Shown here: positions 11,654 through 22,754 of the stretch, piece by piece
Layout: each line of letters opens with the position of its first letter
How positions within the stretch are numbered: the stretch's first letter is position 1
Assembly (NCBI RefSeq): GCF_000003605.2
Contig: NW_003126885.1
Location: 3,600 to 45,203, forward strand
DNA from: Saccoglossus kowalevskii
Lineage: Eukaryota; Hemichordata; Enteropneusta; Harrimaniidae
Length of the DNA stretch: 41,604 bases
Direction of reading: 5' to 3'
Position numbers and translations under genes: made by a program
Notes under the pieces: model-generated
What the model saw: the letters and a program-made list of their open reading frames with translations, nothing else
What the model was told of the DNA's origin: nothing
Database searches by the model: none

Positions 11654-11951
11654 TTGTAGCACTAATGAACGTTGATCCACCGAGAGGGTTGATTGATGAA
11701 GTAGGCAACGTGGTCGACGTTCTTTGTCACAAAAGATGTCGTGTACACAGTTAGCTAGCGTAAACGTGATCTACAGCTTTGCCGATACCCGACCCGGACA
11801 AAAAACTAAGTTGTCGAACGTGTTTCCCCTATATCTTGTACCAACGAATAGCTTGGTTTGTGATCGTTTGGATGTGTTCTCTGTTTTGTTTTGCAACATT
11901 AGTTTTTTTCAGGTCCGAATCTCATTCAAGATGTAGTTAGTACATGTATCG

Positions 11952-12298
11952 GTAAATTAGACGCATTTGTTTGCTAAGTTGTGGTCATGTAGTCCATCAG
12001 TGCCCACCTTTGGTACGCAATGGTCGCCCTCATGTAGTAAGTAAATTAGACGCATTTGTTTGCTAGGTGGTTGTGGTCATGTAGTCCATCAGTGCCCACC
12101 TTTTGTACGCAATGGTCGCCCTCATGTAGTAAGTAAATTAGACGCATTTGTTTGCTAGGTGGTTGTGGTCATGTAGTCCATCAGTGCCCACCTTTTGTAC
12201 GTAATGGTCGCCCTCATGTAGTAAGTAAATTAGACGCATTTGTTTGCTAGGTGGTTGTGGTCATGTAGTCCATCAGTGCCCACCTTTTGTACGTAATC
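11952..12298 (+). repeat. Tandem array, about 92-bp unit, 4 copies
   Basis: GTAAATTAGACGCATTTG starts at 11952, 12041, 12133 and 12225. Copies are nearly identical (CATGTAGTCCATCAGTGCCC is in each), and the first is 3 bp shorter, so expansion appears recent. Confidence 0.88.
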
Positions 12299-12555
12299 TT
12301 AATTCGGAGCTACTTGTACGCTTAACACGTTATATTGCGCTTGAAATTCAACTCCACAAGCTGCCGTAGATATCAGCCCGGGGTTAACAGAGAGTTTAAT
12401 GTAAGCAATTATTTAAGTGCACCCAGCCATGGGATAAGCACGGTACAAGCATCTGAATAGCTAGAAGTCCTCTCTCTACTTGAAACAGAACAGATTTTAA
12501 AACTGTAAATAAATCAATTTCGGGGTGTACTTAAATAGTGTTTTCCCCGGTCTTA

Positions 12556-12813
12556 TTAAAGGGTGGTAGTCGTCGCACCACGCATGCGCGAAGTATATGG
12601 GTCTCATATAAACAATAATGGCGACTTTCACTGTTGCGCAGATCAACGAGTACAAACTGGGACATTACCAAGTTTTAATTAAGTAATTTTTAGTTTGATT
12701 GAAAGGTATCGAAGGAGATAATCACGGTGCAAGTCGCGCCCGGATTGTGGGAAAATCAATGTTTATCAACACAAATATCGCACAAGCGCAGCGCGATGAC
12801 CATCGCCCTTTAA
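12556..12813 (+). mobile_element. MITE family B, long subtype, 258 bp
   Basis: TTAA-bounded, with left AGGGTGGTAGTCGTCGCACC and right GCGATGACCATCGCCCT. Unlike the short copies it has a distinct interior with GGAAAATCAATGTTTATC and AACACAAATATCGCACAAG near the right end. The same interior appears in reverse beside the assembly gap at 28779-28888, which defines a subfamily. Confidence 0.72.
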
Positions 12814-12916
12814 ATATTTCGGCACTTATTTACTTCATCGATGTTATGCAAGTTACGGCTGTGTTCAGTTAACATCTTACACCACCAGCTCCCCGTATTC
12901 ATACAACTCACAGTAA

Positions 12917-12963
12917 AATGCAAAGGTTCATGGGTAGACGTTTGTAAACAACGACACGCTTTG
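12917..12963 (-). mobile_element. Fragment of MITE family A
   Basis: A 47-bp piece, AATGCAAAGGTTCATGGG followed by TAGACGTTTGTAAAC and ACGACACGCT, matching the interior of family A in reverse. No terminal repeats remain. Confidence 0.5.
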
Positions 12964-13114
12964 AATAAATCTGCCCTGGTATTACGGTCGTTTACTAATG
13001 GTCATCATCTAACGTACGTGCCATCCACCATCGACAGGCGGCCTCTATCGTCGTCGACACCTGTTTACATTTGTATCGCATGTATTCGTATTACATGTAT
13101 TCATTCATGGTGAA

Positions 13115-13562
13115 TGGGATATAAGATGTATCAAAAACCGAATCACAATGCGAATTCATACATATACACGGGCAGTGCTCGTCGTACAGCACTGCGTTCG
13201 CGTTTTACACACGTTGTATACGTTGTATAACGACGCGGTGTGACGTCCACTGCGCCGCCCTTTTAATCAAACGATTTATTTTTCTTTGGTCATGGATTAC
13301 GATAAATGACCATATGTATCAAATGAAAGCGAATTCACAATGGGATATAAGATTTATCAAAAACCGAATCACAATGCGAATTCATACATATACACGGGCA
13401 GTGCTCGTCGTACAGCACTGCGTTCGCGTTTTACACACGTTGTATACGTTGTATAACGACGCAGTGTGACGTCCACCGCCCTTTTAATCAAACGATTTAT
13501 TTTTCTTTGGTCATGGATTACGATAAATGACCATATGTATCAAATGAAAGCGAATTCACAAC
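13115..13562 (+). repeat. 226-bp tandem duplication containing MITE B end
   Basis: TGGGATATAAGATGTATC starts the first unit at 13115 and the near-identical second at 13341. The second unit has lost a few bases (GTCCACTGCGCCGCC against GTCCACCGCC). Each unit carries a degenerate family B end with ACGTTGTATACG and GACGTCCAC. Confidence 0.85.
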
Positions 13563-14453
13563 GGGGTCGATGGTCATGTTACACCACCGCGTTCTCAAAT
13601 TTCACTCGAACCTTCGATTATTGGGTGAAACGGGCCTTGATACACAAATATGTTGCCCGTTCATTGAAAAAGTGATCCAGAATACATATGCGCATGCTCC
13701 GGGAAATATTTTGCAATTATAGTGTGAAACCTATCATTTTCCGTCGAGGCATGACGCGCTTTTTTTGTTTATTACACCATGCTTTTACAGTTCAATCATA
13801 CGTACACAGTGATAGACGATGCGTCAAATGATTGGCAGCATGTTTTGCTTGCGTATTAAAGTAGCATTACTGTTGCCTGACAATAACACCCGTTTCCAAT
13901 TGCACACACTGAAAGGGAAACGCAGAGACATCACCTGATGCCTGGAATAGCACGATCGATCTGAATATATCGCCATTCTACACTTCAGTTCGACGGTTAT
14001 TGCGAGTATTTATTGTATATGGCCAGTGCTGGGTACTCGTCATTCGGTTGCCGTTTTTCATTCTCCATTGGCGCCGTCGGAGAATTGGGGCGGTTTGAAT
14101 ATTATAAATCTATTCCGTGTATGATTATCCGACAACATTTGGCACCGGAGAATATGTCAATAGACAGTTTGAAGTAATCTTTATCCACATAATAAAATAT
14201 TAATCCGGTAGTAGATATTTCTGAACACTGTCGCATTACGTGGAATTGACGAGGGACGTCACATTGACGGAGCAATATGCTAACAGGCGTAAGCAGACCT
14301 TCTATTCAACATATAGACCCGCGGGGGGTACATCTAATTATTAATAAATGAACAAACATAAAGCTTTCAGTATGTTATGCTCGGAATTAAATGTCACAAT
14401 ATCTACAACCCAAAATGTTCTTCATAAACCACGTTTTTGTCACATTATTTATT

Positions 14454-14573
14454 TTAAAGCGCGGTGGTCATCACACAGCGCGTGTTCGAATTTCACGTAT
14501 TTTACACGCGTTGTATACGTCGCTATGAGTCCCATATCGAACAGGACGCGGCACGACGACTGCCGCCCTTTAA
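14454..14573 (+). mobile_element. MITE family B, copy, 120 bp
   Basis: TTAA at both ends, left AGCGCGGTGGTCATCACAC, right CACGACGACTGCCGCCCT. The interior GTGTTCGAATTTCACG and ACACGCGTTGTATACGTCG is the reverse complement of the 5194-5326 copy. Confidence 0.75.
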
Positions 14574-15436
14574 ACCACGTGCAATATTGAATACTTCACA
14601 GTCTGTTCTTGTCTAAACTCGCGTTCAAAATTACCCACCTGACAAGGGTCTAAGTAATATCCTTAATATCAAATTATCGGGTGCGTCACTGTCAGTACCC
14701 GACTCAGACTTCAGTTACAGACTCAGAATCCAGTTACAAATCAAATACCTGCTGCTTTCATGAATTACGGAAAATTGGCACGGAAATTAAAAAAAAATAA
14801 TAATATAAGATAATAACATAACGCCTTGAATTATATAGCTAATGGATCATTTAATCACAATAAAACTAATAATTCCAAAAATGTGATTTCGTTCCATTTC
14901 AGTAAATAGGCTGGATATGCGGGAAATCATGACAACATGGTATCTTGTGAGAACATTTCTAGATGTTTCTGTCACGTAGTCTTTGTGTCAATTAGTTTTT
15001 AAAATGTACTTATCAAATAATGGGTTATCGAAATAATTTCCATTGTATTTTTAATATTGTTTCCCTATCACTGAAGCACCAATTTTCGGTTCACTGCTAG
15101 ATCGCGTATTATGCGGGAACCTAAGGTAAATAACATGACAAATAAAGGTCACAGCGTCGTAGTGTGTCAAAACATTGCGCGGGTTTCGACAAACGTGGAA
15201 CTATTTTATTTGGGGGGGGGGATTTCCACGCTTACTAATATACATTTGATGATGATCAATTTTGATAGAGAAGAGATATCTCAAAGCCATGTTTCTCCTT
15301 GAAAGATATGAATTTCGACATTGAACTGTAAAATCAGATTTCAAGCTCAATATCAGTTGATTTATTTTGTGGCGGAATGTCAAACCACGTCTTTCACGCG
15401 AGAAAGTGATCTACTGAAGCGAGAACGACGTTAACG

Positions 15437-17612
15437 GGAAACACACAGTATGTCAGTGACACCCACTGTTAACACGAGAACACTCAGTATTAAAATGGCA
15501 CCAACTGTGAACAGAGGAACACCCAGTATGTCAGTGACACCCACTGTTAACATGAGAACACCCAGTATGTCAGTGACACCCACTGTTAACAGGGGAACAC
15601 TCAGTATGTTGGTGATACCCACTGTTAACACGAGGACACTCAGTATGTCAGTGACACCCACTTTTAAAAGAGGAACACTCAGTATGTCAGTGACACCGAC
15701 TGTTAACAGATGAACACTCAGTATATCAGCATGTCAGTGGCATCAACTGCGAACAGAGGAACTGTCAGTGGCACCAACTGTGAACATAGGAACACTCATT
15801 ATGTCAGTGGCACCAACTGTGAACAGAGGAACACTCAGTATGTAAGTGGTACCAACTGTGAACAGAGGAACACTCAGTATGTCACTGACACCAGCTGTGG
15901 ACAGCAGAACAATCAGTATGTCTATGGAACCAACTGTGAACAGAGGAACACCCAGCATGTCAGTTACACCAATTGTGAACAGAGGAACACCCAGTATGTC
16001 AGTTACACCAACTGTGAACAGAGGAACACTCAGTATGTCAGTGACACTGACTGTGGACAGCAGAACAATCAGTATGTCTATGGCACCAACTGTGAACAGA
16101 GGAACACCCAGCATGTCAGTTACACCAACTGTGAACAGAGGAACACCCAGTATGTCAGTGGCATCAACTGTGAACAGAGGAACACTCAGTATGTCAGTGG
16201 GACCCACTGTTAACAGAGGAACACTCAATATGTCAGTGGCATCAACTGTTAACAGAGGAACACTCACTATATCAGTGGCACCAACTGCGAACAGAGGAAC
16301 ACCCAGTATGTCAGTTACACCAACTGTGAACACAGGAACACTCAGTATGTCAGTGGCACCAACTGTGAACAGAGGAACACCCAGTATGTCAGTTACACCA
16401 ACTGTGAACAGAGGAACACCCAGTATGTCAGTTACACCAACTGTGAACAGAGGAACACCCAGTATGTCAGTTACACCAACTGTGAATAGAGGAACACCCA
16501 GTATGTCAGTGGAACCCACTGTTAACAGAGGAACACTCAGTATGTCAGTGGCACCCACTGTTAACATGAGAACACCCAGTATATCAGTGACACCCACTGT
16601 TAACAGGGGAACACTCAGTAAGCCAGTGACACCCACTGTTAACATGAGAACACTCAGTATGTCAGTGGCATCAACTGTGAACAGAGGAACACTCAGTATG
16701 TCAGGGGCACCAACTGTGAACAGAGGCAAACTCAGTATATCAGTGACACTCACTGTTAACAGATGAACACTCAGTATGTCAGTGGCACCAACTGTGAACA
16801 GAGGAACACTCAGTATGTCAGTGACACTGACTGTTAACAGAGGAACATTCAGTATGTCAGTGGCACCAACTGTGAACAGGAGAACACCCAGTATGCCAGT
16901 GACACCCACTGTTAACAGGAGAACACTCAGTATGTCAGTTACACTCACTGTTAACAGAGGAACACCCAGTATGTCAGTGTCACCCACTGTTAACAGAGGA
17001 ACACCCAGTATGTCAGTGTCACCCACTGTTAACAGAGGAACACTCAGTATGTCAGTGACACCGACTGTTTACATGAGAACACGCAGTATGTCAGTGACAC
17101 CCACTGTTAACAGAAGAACACTCAGTATGTCAGTGGCACCAACTGTTAGGAGAGGAACACTCAGTATGTCAGTGACACCGACTGTTAACATGAGAACACT
17201 CAGTATGTCAGTGTCACCGACTGTTTACATGAGAACACGCAGTATGTCAGTGACACCCACTGTTAACATGAGAACACTCAGTATGTTAGTGGCACCAACT
17301 GTTAACAGAGGAACACTCAATATGTCAGTGACACCGACTGTTAACATGAGAACACTCAATATGTCAGTGACACCGACTGTTAACACGAGAACACTCAATA
17401 TGTCAGTGACACCCACTGTTAACACGAGAACACTCAGTATTAAAATGGCACCAACTGTGAACAGAGGAACACCCAGTATGTCAGTGGCACCCACTGTTAA
17501 CATGAGAACACTCAGTATGTCAGTGACACCGACTGTTAACATGAGAACACTCAGTTTTTCAGTTACACCCACTGTTAACAGATGAACACTCAGGATGTCG
17601 GTGTCCCCCACT
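15437..17612 (+). repeat. Minisatellite, 39-bp unit, about 55 copies
   Basis: A 2.2-kb array of a 39-bp unit of the type GGAACACTCAGTATGTCAG followed by TGACACCCACTGTTAACAGA. Because 39 is a multiple of three, long frames stay open on both strands. The plus frame gives a 13-residue repeat like RGTLSMSVTPTVN (306 codons at 15846-16766 and 269 at 16776-17585). The minus frame gives LTVGVTDILSVPL-like repeats (427 codons at 15743-17026). Variants include a GTTTAC unit that creates minus-strand stops and ACAGATGA units that end plus-strand frames. An 8-base deletion near 15765 shifts the frame. It is in intron 2, ending about 260 bp from the exon 2 donor. Best read as non-coding VNTR. Confidence 0.9.
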
Positions 17613-17873
17613 TCAGAAAGATCCATGAATCCGACATCATGATATTTGAGCTCTATTAATATATCCTTTAATGGGTTCGAAATGAGTCTGCCTGGATCAA
17701 ACGATATTGATTTCAGTTGTGAGTATTGGTTAGTAACTTTAATCCACTGTCAAGCTAATGAGTAATCAATATGTATCGTGCTAAGCAGATCAACAATTAC
17801 GATAGGAAAAGTACTAGTGGTTCTAACTTGAAAACTGATAGACGTTTTAAGCACATATAAAATCGGATCTTAC

Positions 17874-19000
17874 CCAGCTGACTGGTGATCCAGGGGGTGA
17901 CGGTGTCACTCTGTCGTCATTTAATTGCGTCTGACTGGGGCGTAAAGGTAAATCCACGCTATTGGCCGACTGGAAACGTGGTCGCGGCATGTGATAATCC
18001 ATTTGTGACTGGCTTCGTTTCAAAAACGGGTCTGAATTTGATGATTTGTTGCTGACCTGAGCAAGGTTTTCTGATACACAAATAGTATGCCGCTGAGATT
18101 TATTTAATTTTACGGGGTGGATGTGTCGGAAGTACATATCCCTGAGTTTGTTATTGTTAGACGAATACTCCGTGAACGTCGGCGAACCACTACTGTTACT
18201 TTCCAAACGTCTATTTCGCGATTGAGGTAACGTCACTTCCGAGTGAAAACAGTCGTCTTCCAAAAGTTCCTCTGATGACTGTGGTCTGACGGCCTGTAGT
18301 CGCTTGATGCTGGGTTTGAAACTTATTGCACTGTCGCGGTTTAATTTCGGTGATGACGTAGACGAACTCGACGATGATCCTCTGAGTTCCCGTGCGTGGT
18401 CCACTGCCATTACACTCCTATTAGCCCGACATTTTTCACACACTCCAGTGAATGGTTCGGTTTGGGTACATTTGCTCCTGACTTGCAGCGTTTCACACTG
18501 AGTGAAGACGTCTCGTTGCCATGGAAAACGGTTTTCACTTGTGTCACCGACGATATCCAGCTTGCCGAAGATGGAACTGCTCTCGTGGTTATGATCGTTC
18601 GTTTTAATCAATTTCCCCTCGTCTGAAAAGACGTTATCTTTAAGCGCCGTCGTCGTGGTGTTCTTGTTGCTCATAACAACGGGATGAGAATTGCCAGCTA
18701 TCATATCCTTCTTGCGCTGACACTTCTGCGTGTTGCAAGGTGAATAGTCGTCTATTTCATTGGCGTCAGTCGGCGAACAACGAACCTCGTCCGAGTCCAA
18801 AACTATTGCACTATCAGCGGATAGTTTCGGTCGTCGCAGTTTATTATTCATGTGCCGTAGATCTAACAGTTTGTTGTTGTCACGTGACATGACTACGCCT
18901 TCTTCAAATTGGTGTAAATCTTGCAAAATGATGGGCGTCCTACTGCGGGGAGCGTTGATACTACATTGCGCGGCACGGTCGTCCCTCTTAATGTTCGAAT
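17874..19000 (-). CDS. Exon 2: large Ser-rich disordered exon with KCTQTE motif
   Basis: This 1,127-bp exon has an acceptor TTTTGTAATTGCAG|AT at 19001 and a donor AGCTGG|GTAAGA at 17873. It is open throughout and encodes residues 267-641. Visible parts: PKLSADSAI at about 323-331 and a second copy PKLNRDSAI at about 483-491; KCTQTE at about 442-447, which fits the [KR]xTQT consensus for dynein light chain LC8; four cysteines near 434, 443, 453 and 456, the last two as CEKC; a Ser run SSSSSSTSS at about 474-482; and many SxxS/SP sites towards the end, closing with TPSPPGSPVSW. This composition is typical of a disordered scaffold or regulatory protein. No catalytic domain is visible and I cannot name it. 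A 91-bp copy of part of this exon sits in intron 1 at 19535-19625. Confidence 0.8.
18456..18473 (-). other. KCTQTE motif, LC8-type docking site candidate
   Basis: Codes for K-C-T-Q-T-E within exon 2. The [KR]xTQT pattern is the classical binding motif for dynein light chain LC8 (DYNLL). It lies in a polar, apparently disordered region, which is where such motifs work. Binding is inferred from the motif only. Confidence 0.4.
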
Positions 19001-19534
19001 CTGCAATTACAAAAGGACAACAAAAACATGATGAAATACAAATTACATTACATATTAATCGATGAATATATGAAATGACTTAGGAGGGAACTTGAAATAA
19101 GATTGTTTTGATTCAAAACTACGCACCAATCAGACGACAATAAACTGCCGGTGAAATAGATTTGTACGTGTGATTATATAATAAGCCGTTATGATTAAAA
19201 AAAAAAACTGGAATTGAAATACATTCATAACTCAAACAAATTGAATATATCATAACAGTATTGCATATTCCATCACGATTTAATCCCGTAAATATTTACA
19301 TATGTATATGAATTTCCCACGGTTTACCAAAGAAATCGCGTAAGCTCACAATATAGACGGTCACGTGACAAAAGTAACACGCCATCGAGTTATTGGTAGC
19401 GTTCCCAGCCAGGTAGCGAAGAAAATGACAATATTCTGTCCTGTCGCATCCATATTAACTGAGTATTAAATACTAACATTTTTGTTTTATATATGATAGC
19501 CTTCCGCGCCCGGTTAATCAAATTTAGACTAATG

Positions 19535-19625
19535 TTTAATTTCGGTGATGACGTAGGCGAAGTCGACGATGATCCTCTGATCATGAGTTTCCGAGCGTGG
19601 TCCACTGCCATTACACTCCTATTAG
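19535..19625 (-). pseudogene. Duplicated fragment of exon 2 inside intron 1
   Basis: This 91-bp stretch matches 18340-18424 in exon 2 closely and lies about 1.2 kb upstream of it in transcription order. It has a 6-bp insertion, so the reading frame is kept: exon 2 reads ARELRGSSSSSSTSSPKLN and the copy reads ARKLMIRGSSSTSPTSSPKLN with substitutions. On the minus strand the copy is preceded by TTGTTCCTAATAG, which could act as an acceptor, but a matching donor is not visible after the PKLN end and the frame then runs into unrelated sequence. It is best read as a relic of a small local duplication; a weak cryptic exon is possible. Confidence 0.75.
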
Positions 19626-19693
19626 GAACAATTAGTTAATAGTATTGTAAATAGAAAAAGACGAAGAAGAGTGGAACGACCTAAGTTAAGAAG

Positions 19694-19890
19694 GACACAT
19701 CCGTCAATTTTACGCGGCAATCTTACATCTTGATGGGGATGTGTACGAGCAACGCGGATGCCAAGACTGCCTGCCTGTCGCAACAAGCCTCACTGACGAG
19801 CCCTGTCTGAACTGCTACAAAAAGAAGATCCGGTTTGTTCCATTAGGAGATGAACTCATAAAAAAGGGTCGGCGTATATACGGAGGGGCG
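19694..19890 (+). CDS. Possible coding fragment with CxxC pairs, plus strand
   Basis: An open plus-strand stretch reading EGHIRQFYAAILHLDGDVYE, then RGCQDCLPVATSLTDEPCLN, then CYKKKIRFVPLG. It has two CxxC pairs (CQDC and CLNC) and ordinary-looking codons, unlike the AT-rich surroundings. It lies inside intron 1 of the minus-strand gene. The upstream AG at about 19690 lacks a pyrimidine tract, and the best downstream donor-like site (GGCGTATAT) is weak. It might be a relic of a transposon or zinc-ribbon-like protein, or chance. I do not recognise it. Confidence 0.22.
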
Positions 19891-22597
19891 TCTATTAATC
19901 ACACTAGAGAGCGTTTTCATTGCCACAAAACTATGAATTTATGTTCCCATGGCTATGATTACCATACGATTTATAGGCGAACCTCTGCCGTTTTCTCATA
20001 TCTGCGACTGATCAATCAATGTCACGGTCTAATTCATACGGCAATAATACACTGTTTTATTTGTTTTATCATTGGAACTTGAAGATCGGCCCATCTCCGT
20101 CGAAAGACTGACTTATATCGGAGTCAGATTGGGGTCTAACAAAGTTACACGGATGTAGTGATCCGTGTGGAACGTTGTCTACTGCGTTTTTTTTTTTTTT
20201 TTTTGTCCTTTTCCCGATACTGTTCTCTGGTATGATTCTATGCAATGTGGCAAGCTTCCCCGTGCTGACGTAAATACTCACCAAGACCTCGACTACGGTT
20301 GCGGGAAAAAAATGAATATATCCGATTATCTCCACATAATCACCCATATCAAGTTACAAGAATATTCCAAAACACATTTCCGCTTAGCTGTACGTTTCGG
20401 TGTCACGTGATTACGTAATCAAATACGCCACTTCATTCAGTCTCGTTCGTAGCCTATCGTGCCGTGCAATAGTAAATCTATCGGGTAAAAGTGTTTTCTT
20501 TTTATTATTGAAGCAAAAATCCAGAACATATCCTGAAAAATACTTTTCTGGCGAAAAAAAACACAAAAATTAATTTATAATTGATTGGTTGTATAGAATC
20601 TAAATAGTTTATCGAGTATTCGGGTATGGTGAACCGTGATAAATGAGTCATTGTTTTTAGACGAAATGATCAAAATAGGATACAACAGCCAGAGGGGATG
20701 ACATTTGAGGCTCTGTCGTAGTGTGGGATTATCAGGCGAAGGCAAAAAGTAGTCAGATCGTATGCAACCAAAATCAAGGCAACATTGCCGACGATTTCAC
20801 AATCTGGATAGTTAAAATGGCCCAACTTGCATTTACTTTAATTTACATATGCGTATTTAATTTAATAGTCATTGAGTTGCAAATGTGACTATTAATGAGC
20901 CGCAAAAGGAGACATTTATTTAGGTAAATGAGAGACTGCGTACATATGTATCATGCTGTCCGTAGCGTGTACCCGATTCGAAAATGAAACTTAAGAAAAT
21001 CCTTGAAGAGCGTGTCTGAGTGAGCCTAGGTGACGATGATCAACCTTGTTTTGTCGTGTGAGAGGCTTTTGACGTAAATAATTGAAGCAGATGATGTCGT
21101 TTTTTGATTAGTACTGTAATAAGTTGGGTAGATGAAAATGGTCACTGAAGATCTTTCATGATAAGACACATTGAATACTCGTAATATTTATTATGAAAAA
21201 CGTATACATAAATTTGATATGTTATTGAAATTGTGGCGAAACTACATTTGCAAAATGCGTGACAATTCATAAAGAAATACAAACCAAGCTTCTGTCGCTT
21301 TCTTTGCGGAAAAAAAACGAACACTGAATAAAAAAAACACTGACGCCTGCTAACGACGGCTGTTCGTAAATCGTATTGGGTTGACTATTTAAAAAAATGT
21401 AAAATAAAATGTGGCCTTAATGTCTGAATATAATGACGGCGTCACGTGATGCGGCCAGTTAACATTTGCATGCGTATGTGAAGCTACCAGCAATAAAACA
21501 AATATAAACAAATCCAACCCCCCGTATCGCCATGACAACACAGCTATAACCATCGGACACCTGTTACGGGTGAGCGCATTAATTGAAGGTTTTTGCATTC
21601 CTATGGTAATAATAAAATGTCTTTACTGTGTAGTGTCGCAATCTGGCGTTGAGCGCTTGTTAATATGTTTTCGGCGCGACGTACTCCTTCACTTGGCTAA
21701 TTTTGATTTTCTCACCTCGTTGTCTTTTTCCATTAAAATTGACATGCACTGTGCAAGAATTTATATTAATAATCAATAAAACGTATGGATTGATAAAGAA
21801 AAAATCTAGCTAGCACAGCCTTTGACGAGTGCTGTCTGACTATTTCAATTATGCCACTACAAGTATTCACTCTGTTTAACAAGAATCGCACGAATTGATA
21901 AAAGGGAATAGTGTGGTTGCCAGGCAGCGCCCGCCGATCACTTAACTGAGTAGTATGTTTGCATTTTGATTTATACGCTACAGTGACGACTGTTGACGCT
22001 TTATTATTTTAAAATTGCGCATGTCCACCGCGACCCGACAAAAGATGATCAGGGAACGAGTCTTATATCTATTCCTAGCCGGAAAATTGCGGGGAAGTCT
22101 GATGACAACAACTAAAGACAAACTCCAATTTTAGAATGTTTTGCTTGACATTCAATGAAACTGAATACACGGGAAATCCGTGCATGTCAGTTTCTAATCG
22201 AATGATTTCTGCGATTTCCCCACCATGAGCTTCGCCGTGAAAGCTGGCGGCCATTTAAAAATGAACAACTGTCTGTCTACGATGCCGATGGCAGAACAGC
22301 TTAACTGCACGACTCTGGATTATGTGCCTATATATACATGCACATATGACCAGTTTGAGAACATAATCACGATAGTAAACAGTACAAAAGTTTTAACATT
22401 TGTATCGACAACTACGCAACCCTTTTCCCCTCCACCACTATTTGTTGTATTACGTCACACCTCGCACGTGGTTAATCATGTGATATATGTTGAACCGTGC
22501 AAATAATAGAGGAAATAAAGACGATGCATTATTATGTGTAACAGGGCCAGGCAAGGACGGAGATTTGCGCAATAATGTCGAGACGCAGCCCATTATT

Positions 22598-22754
22598 TGA
22601 AGCGCTACAGTCCTCGCGCGTGTTCGAATTTCGCGTAGTAACAAACAACATATTTTACACGCGTTATATACGATACTATGGTCCCATATCCTAGTACTAA
22701 TACGTCCATGTCATATCGAACAGAACACGGTGCGACGACTGTAGTGCTTTAGTA
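22598..22754 (+). mobile_element. MITE family B, eroded copy
   Basis: Shares GCGCGTGTTCGAATTTCGCG, ATTTTACACGCGTTATATAC and the right arm CGGTGCGACGACTGTAGTGC with family B. Both TTAA ends have decayed, and there is an insertion relative to the 120-bp copy. Confidence 0.55.

Larger units (their letters stand above)
2664..17873. other. Intron 2, 15.2 kb, repeat-rich
   Basis: Bounded by the exon 2 donor (GTAAGA) and the exon 3 acceptor. Contains the listed MITEs, tandem arrays and the 39-bp minisatellite. Stretches 3600-5190, 7450-9280, 9443-11480 and 14574-15436 hold only AT-rich sequence with short frames that I consider chance. A GC-richer block at 6065-6220 is unexplained. Confidence 0.6.

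Noticed and set aside
15846-16766. Long plus-strand frame of 306 codons
   Set aside because: It is a translation of the 39-bp minisatellite. The other strand is equally open and both frames break where units vary.
20069-20186. Minus-strand frame ending SDSDISQSFDGDGPIFKFQ with a stop and a nearby AATAAA, in phase with exon 1
   Set aside because: The would-be acceptor is preceded by a run of about 18 A on that strand instead of pyrimidines, so splicing there is unlikely. Kept only as an outside possibility for an alternative last exon.
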